Source: an uncultured Anaerolineales bacterium
Lineage (GTDB): Bacteria > Chloroflexota > Anaerolineae > Anaerolineales > Villigracilaceae
Reading direction: 5' to 3'
NCBI GenBank assembly: GCA_938008865.1
Contig: CALLJA010000343.1
Coordinates: forward strand, 1 to 7,437
DNA length: 7,437 nt
Part shown: piece after piece, positions 5,867 through 7,437 of the stretch
How the letters are laid out: the number at the start of each line of letters is the position of its first letter
Numbering within the stretch: position 1 is the first letter of the stretch
Position numbers and translations under genes: made by a program
Notes under the pieces: model-generated
Seen by the model: only the letters and a program-made list of their open reading frames with translations
What the model was told of the DNA's origin: nothing
The model's database searches: none

Positions 5867-6967
5867 ATGCCAGCCATTTACCCCTTTACAGCCATCGTCG
5901 GACAGGAGCGCATGAAGCGTGCGCTCATTCTCAATGCCGTGGACACCCGCATCGGCGGGGTGTTGATTCGCGGTGAACGCGGCACGGCCAAGTCCACCGC
6001 TTCGCGTTCGCTGGCGGCCCTCCTGCCGCGCGTACAGATCGTGCAGGATTGCCGATTCGGGTGTGATCCCGAGCGGCCCGCCACCTGGTGTACCGAGTGC
6101 AAGGAACGCTTTAGCGCGGGTGGAAAACTCCCCACCACAGAACGGGCTACCCCCTTCGTCAACCTGCCCGTCTCGGCCACCGAAGACCGCGTGGTCGGCA
6201 CGCTCGACATCGAGCAGGCCATCCAGAAGGGCGAGCGGCACTTCGAGCCTGGCGTGCTGGCCTCCGCCAACCGCGGATTGCTCTACATCGACGAGGTCAA
6301 CCTGCTCGACGACCACGTCGTGGACGTGCTGCTGGATTCCGCTGCGATGGGCGTCAACACCGTCGAGCGCGAGGGCATCTCCTTCGCGCATCCCGCCCGC
6401 TTCATCTTAGTAGGCACGATGAACCCCGAGGAAGGTGAACTGCGTCCGCAGTTGCTCGACCGCTTCGCCCTCTCGGTGGAGATCGTCGGCATCCGCGAGG
6501 CGCGCGAACGCGTGACCATCATGGAGCGCAACCTGTCCTACGAGCGCGACGCCGAAGCCTTCCGCAAGGACTGGCTCGAAAAGGAACAAGAACTCTCGGA
6601 CAAGATCGCCCGCGCCCGTGAATTGGTGGACCAGGTCAAGTACACCAGCCGTGACCTGCTCTCCATCGCCGCGCTGACGGCTTCGCTTAACGTGGACGGT
6701 CACCGCGCCGACCTGGTCATCCTCAAGGCCGCGCGCGCCCAGGCCGCCTTCGAAGGCCGCACCAAGATCAACGATCACGATATCGCCCTGGCCGCCGAAC
6801 TGGCGCTGCCGCACCGCATCAAACGCACGCCCTTCCAGCAGGCCGAGATGACCACCGAACAACTGCAGGAGCGCATCGAGCAGTTGGCAGGCCAGTCGGT
6901 CCCGAACGAGGAAGAGGGCGAGGAGTCCGACTCCAAGCAGGGCGAATCCGAAGAAAAAAAAACTTAA
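5867..6967 (+). CDS. chlI: Magnesium/cobalt chelatase AAA+ subunit (ChlI-like; zero-frame product)
   Basis: A 366-residue AAA+ ATPase of the BchI/ChlI type, which powers metal insertion into a tetrapyrrole by a ChlH- or CobN-type large subunit. Walker A is GERGTAKST (36-44), Walker B LLYIDEVNLL (138-147) and sensor 1 GTMNPEEGELRPQLLDRF (183-200), which also carries the arginine-finger region. The N-terminal FTAIVGQERMKRALILNAVD is a family signature. C62, C66, C75 and C78 form a CX3C..CX2C cluster that could bind a metal or Fe-S. A normal ChlI ends soon after ALPHRIKRTPF (313-323); this one continues with an acidic Glu/Ser-rich tail (346-366), as in the linker of ChlD. It stops right after a run of nine A, and the ChlD VWA half follows in the -1 frame. 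In a non-phototroph, cobalt chelation for B12 is the likelier use. Confidence 0.9.
   Translation: MPAIYPFTAIVGQERMKRALILNAVDTRIGGVLIRGERGTAKSTASRSLAALLPRVQIVQDCRFGCDPERPATWCTECKERFSAGGKLPTTERATPFVNLPVSATEDRVVGTLDIEQAIQKGERHFEPGVLASANRGLLYIDEVNLLDDHVVDVLLDSAAMGVNTVEREGISFAHPARFILVGTMNPEEGELRPQLLDRFALSVEIVGIREARERVTIMERNLSYERDAEAFRKDWLEKEQELSDKIARARELVDQVKYTSRDLLSIAALTASLNVDGHRADLVILKAARAQAAFEGRTKINDHDIALAAELALPHRIKRTPFQQAEMTTEQLQERIEQLAGQSVPNEEEGEESDSKQGESEEKKT
6955..6961 (+). promoter_or_regulatory. Putative programmed -1 frameshift site A AAA AAA
   Basis: A run of nine A (6954-6962) contains the slippery heptamer A AAA AAA in the correct phase: zero-frame codons are GAA, AAA, AAA, ACT, TAA. 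A one-base backward slip leads into AAC at 6961 and the open VWA frame. An AGGG at 6939-6942 lies 12 nt upstream, close to the spacing of the stimulatory Shine-Dalgarno in dnaX. Downstream, a 5-bp hairpin (GGCCC 6991-6995 with GGGCC 7002-7006) lies 29 nt away, far for a stimulator. RNA polymerase slippage on the A-run would give the same fusion. Confidence 0.7.
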
Positions 6968-7437
6968 GTCTTGAAGACGAAGTGCAGGAAGGCCCCCAGC
7001 AGGGCCAGCCTCAACCCATGCCGCAGGATGTGTTCGCACACTCGAACTCAAACTGGTGGGAGGGCGGGCAAAAGATTAAACCTGGTGAGGCCTTCCTGCC
7101 CCGCAAACTCAACACCCCTCTCGATAAACTAGCCCGCAGACATGCTGGCCGTCGCTCGCTCACCAAAACCGAGCGCAAGCATGGCCGTTATATCAAGGCG
7201 CGACCCGCAGGCGACAAGCTCGACGACATCGCCTTCGACGCCACGTTCCGCGCTGCCGCCCCGTTCCAGAAGCAGCGCGCAGAGAAGCGCAAGCGCCTGG
7301 CCTTTGCCATCGAGCGCGGCGATTTGCAGCGCAAGATCCGCGTCAAGCGCGTCTCGAACCTGGTGCTCTTCCTGGTGGACGCGTCCTGGTCGATGGCCGT
7401 GGCCGAGCGCATGGCCGCCACCAAGGGCGCCATCCTC
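6961..7437 (+). CDS. chlD: ChlD-type medium subunit, linker and VWA part (-1 frame, cut by window end)
   Basis: The frame is open from the slippery site to the window edge, 159 codons. Added to 365 zero-frame residues it gives a protein of at least 524 residues with AAA+, acidic and Gln/Pro-rich linker, and VWA order, the layout of the ChlD/BchD medium subunit. After the linker come ChlD-like blocks: GRRSLTKTERKHGRYIKARP, then DDIAFDATFRAAAPFQKQR, then NLVLFLVDASWSM. DASWS (residues 505-509 of the fusion, codons from 7378) is the DxSxS metal-ion adhesion (MIDAS) motif. The first in-frame ATG is at 7018 and a GTG lies at 6982; neither has a convincing ribosome binding site, and both would leave a linker without the AAA+ domain. 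I therefore read it as the C-terminal half of one frameshifted gene. A sequencing error in the A-run is the main alternative. Confidence 0.8.

Noticed and set aside
7018..7437. Independent VWA gene starting at ATG 7018
   Set aside because: There is only a weak AGGG 13 nt upstream, the frame stays open back through the slippery site, and the product would lack the AAA+ part found in ChlD. It is not excluded, only less likely.

Overview
The window reads as a chromosomal stretch from a moderately GC-rich, non-pathogenic environmental bacterium. Protein style (a GAF-GAF-GGDEF cyclase, a four-domain S1 protein, a chelatase AAA+ subunit carrying a Cys cluster) and clear TATAAT-type -10 boxes suggest Chloroflexota, perhaps an Anaerolineae member. 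This is an inference from style; no rRNA or other marker is present to settle it.

Layout. Positions 1-260 hold a tandem array: two exact 90-bp units and a third unit cut off after 55 bp. Each full unit has a foldable GC-rich core followed by an intrinsic terminator. Next on the plus strand is a membrane-anchored diguanylate cyclase (352-2238), possibly preceded by a 19-codon leader ORF that overlaps its start by ATGA. A small orphan membrane protein follows (2328-2720) with its own -10 box and a strong Shine-Dalgarno. A perfect bidirectional hairpin terminator (2749-2776) separates these from a minus-strand cluster that converges on it: a four-domain ribosomal protein S1 homologue (start 5749), an M19 dipeptidase (start 4448) and a four-helix membrane protein (start 3358) placed 1 nt behind the dipeptidase stop. 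The S1 gene has a near-consensus promoter (TTGCCA, 17 bp, TATAAT).

From the same intergenic region, in the opposite direction, starts a magnesium/cobalt chelatase gene. Its AAA+ part (5867-6967) ends in an acidic tail with a run of nine A and then TAA. The von Willebrand factor A (VWA) part of a ChlD-type medium subunit continues in the -1 frame with no good start codon of its own and runs off the window end. The A AAA AAA heptamer sits in the right phase for programmed -1 frameshifting, so one gene could give both a short ChlI-like subunit and a long ChlD-like subunit. This is the most notable feature here. As I recall, the phenomenon has been described for chlD genes in cobalamin producers, so this is probably a new instance rather than a new principle.

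Functionally the window mixes c-di-GMP signalling, translation (S1), dipeptide hydrolysis and tetrapyrrole metal insertion. The genes do not form one pathway; the tight links are S1-dipeptidase-membrane protein and the two halves of the chelatase.
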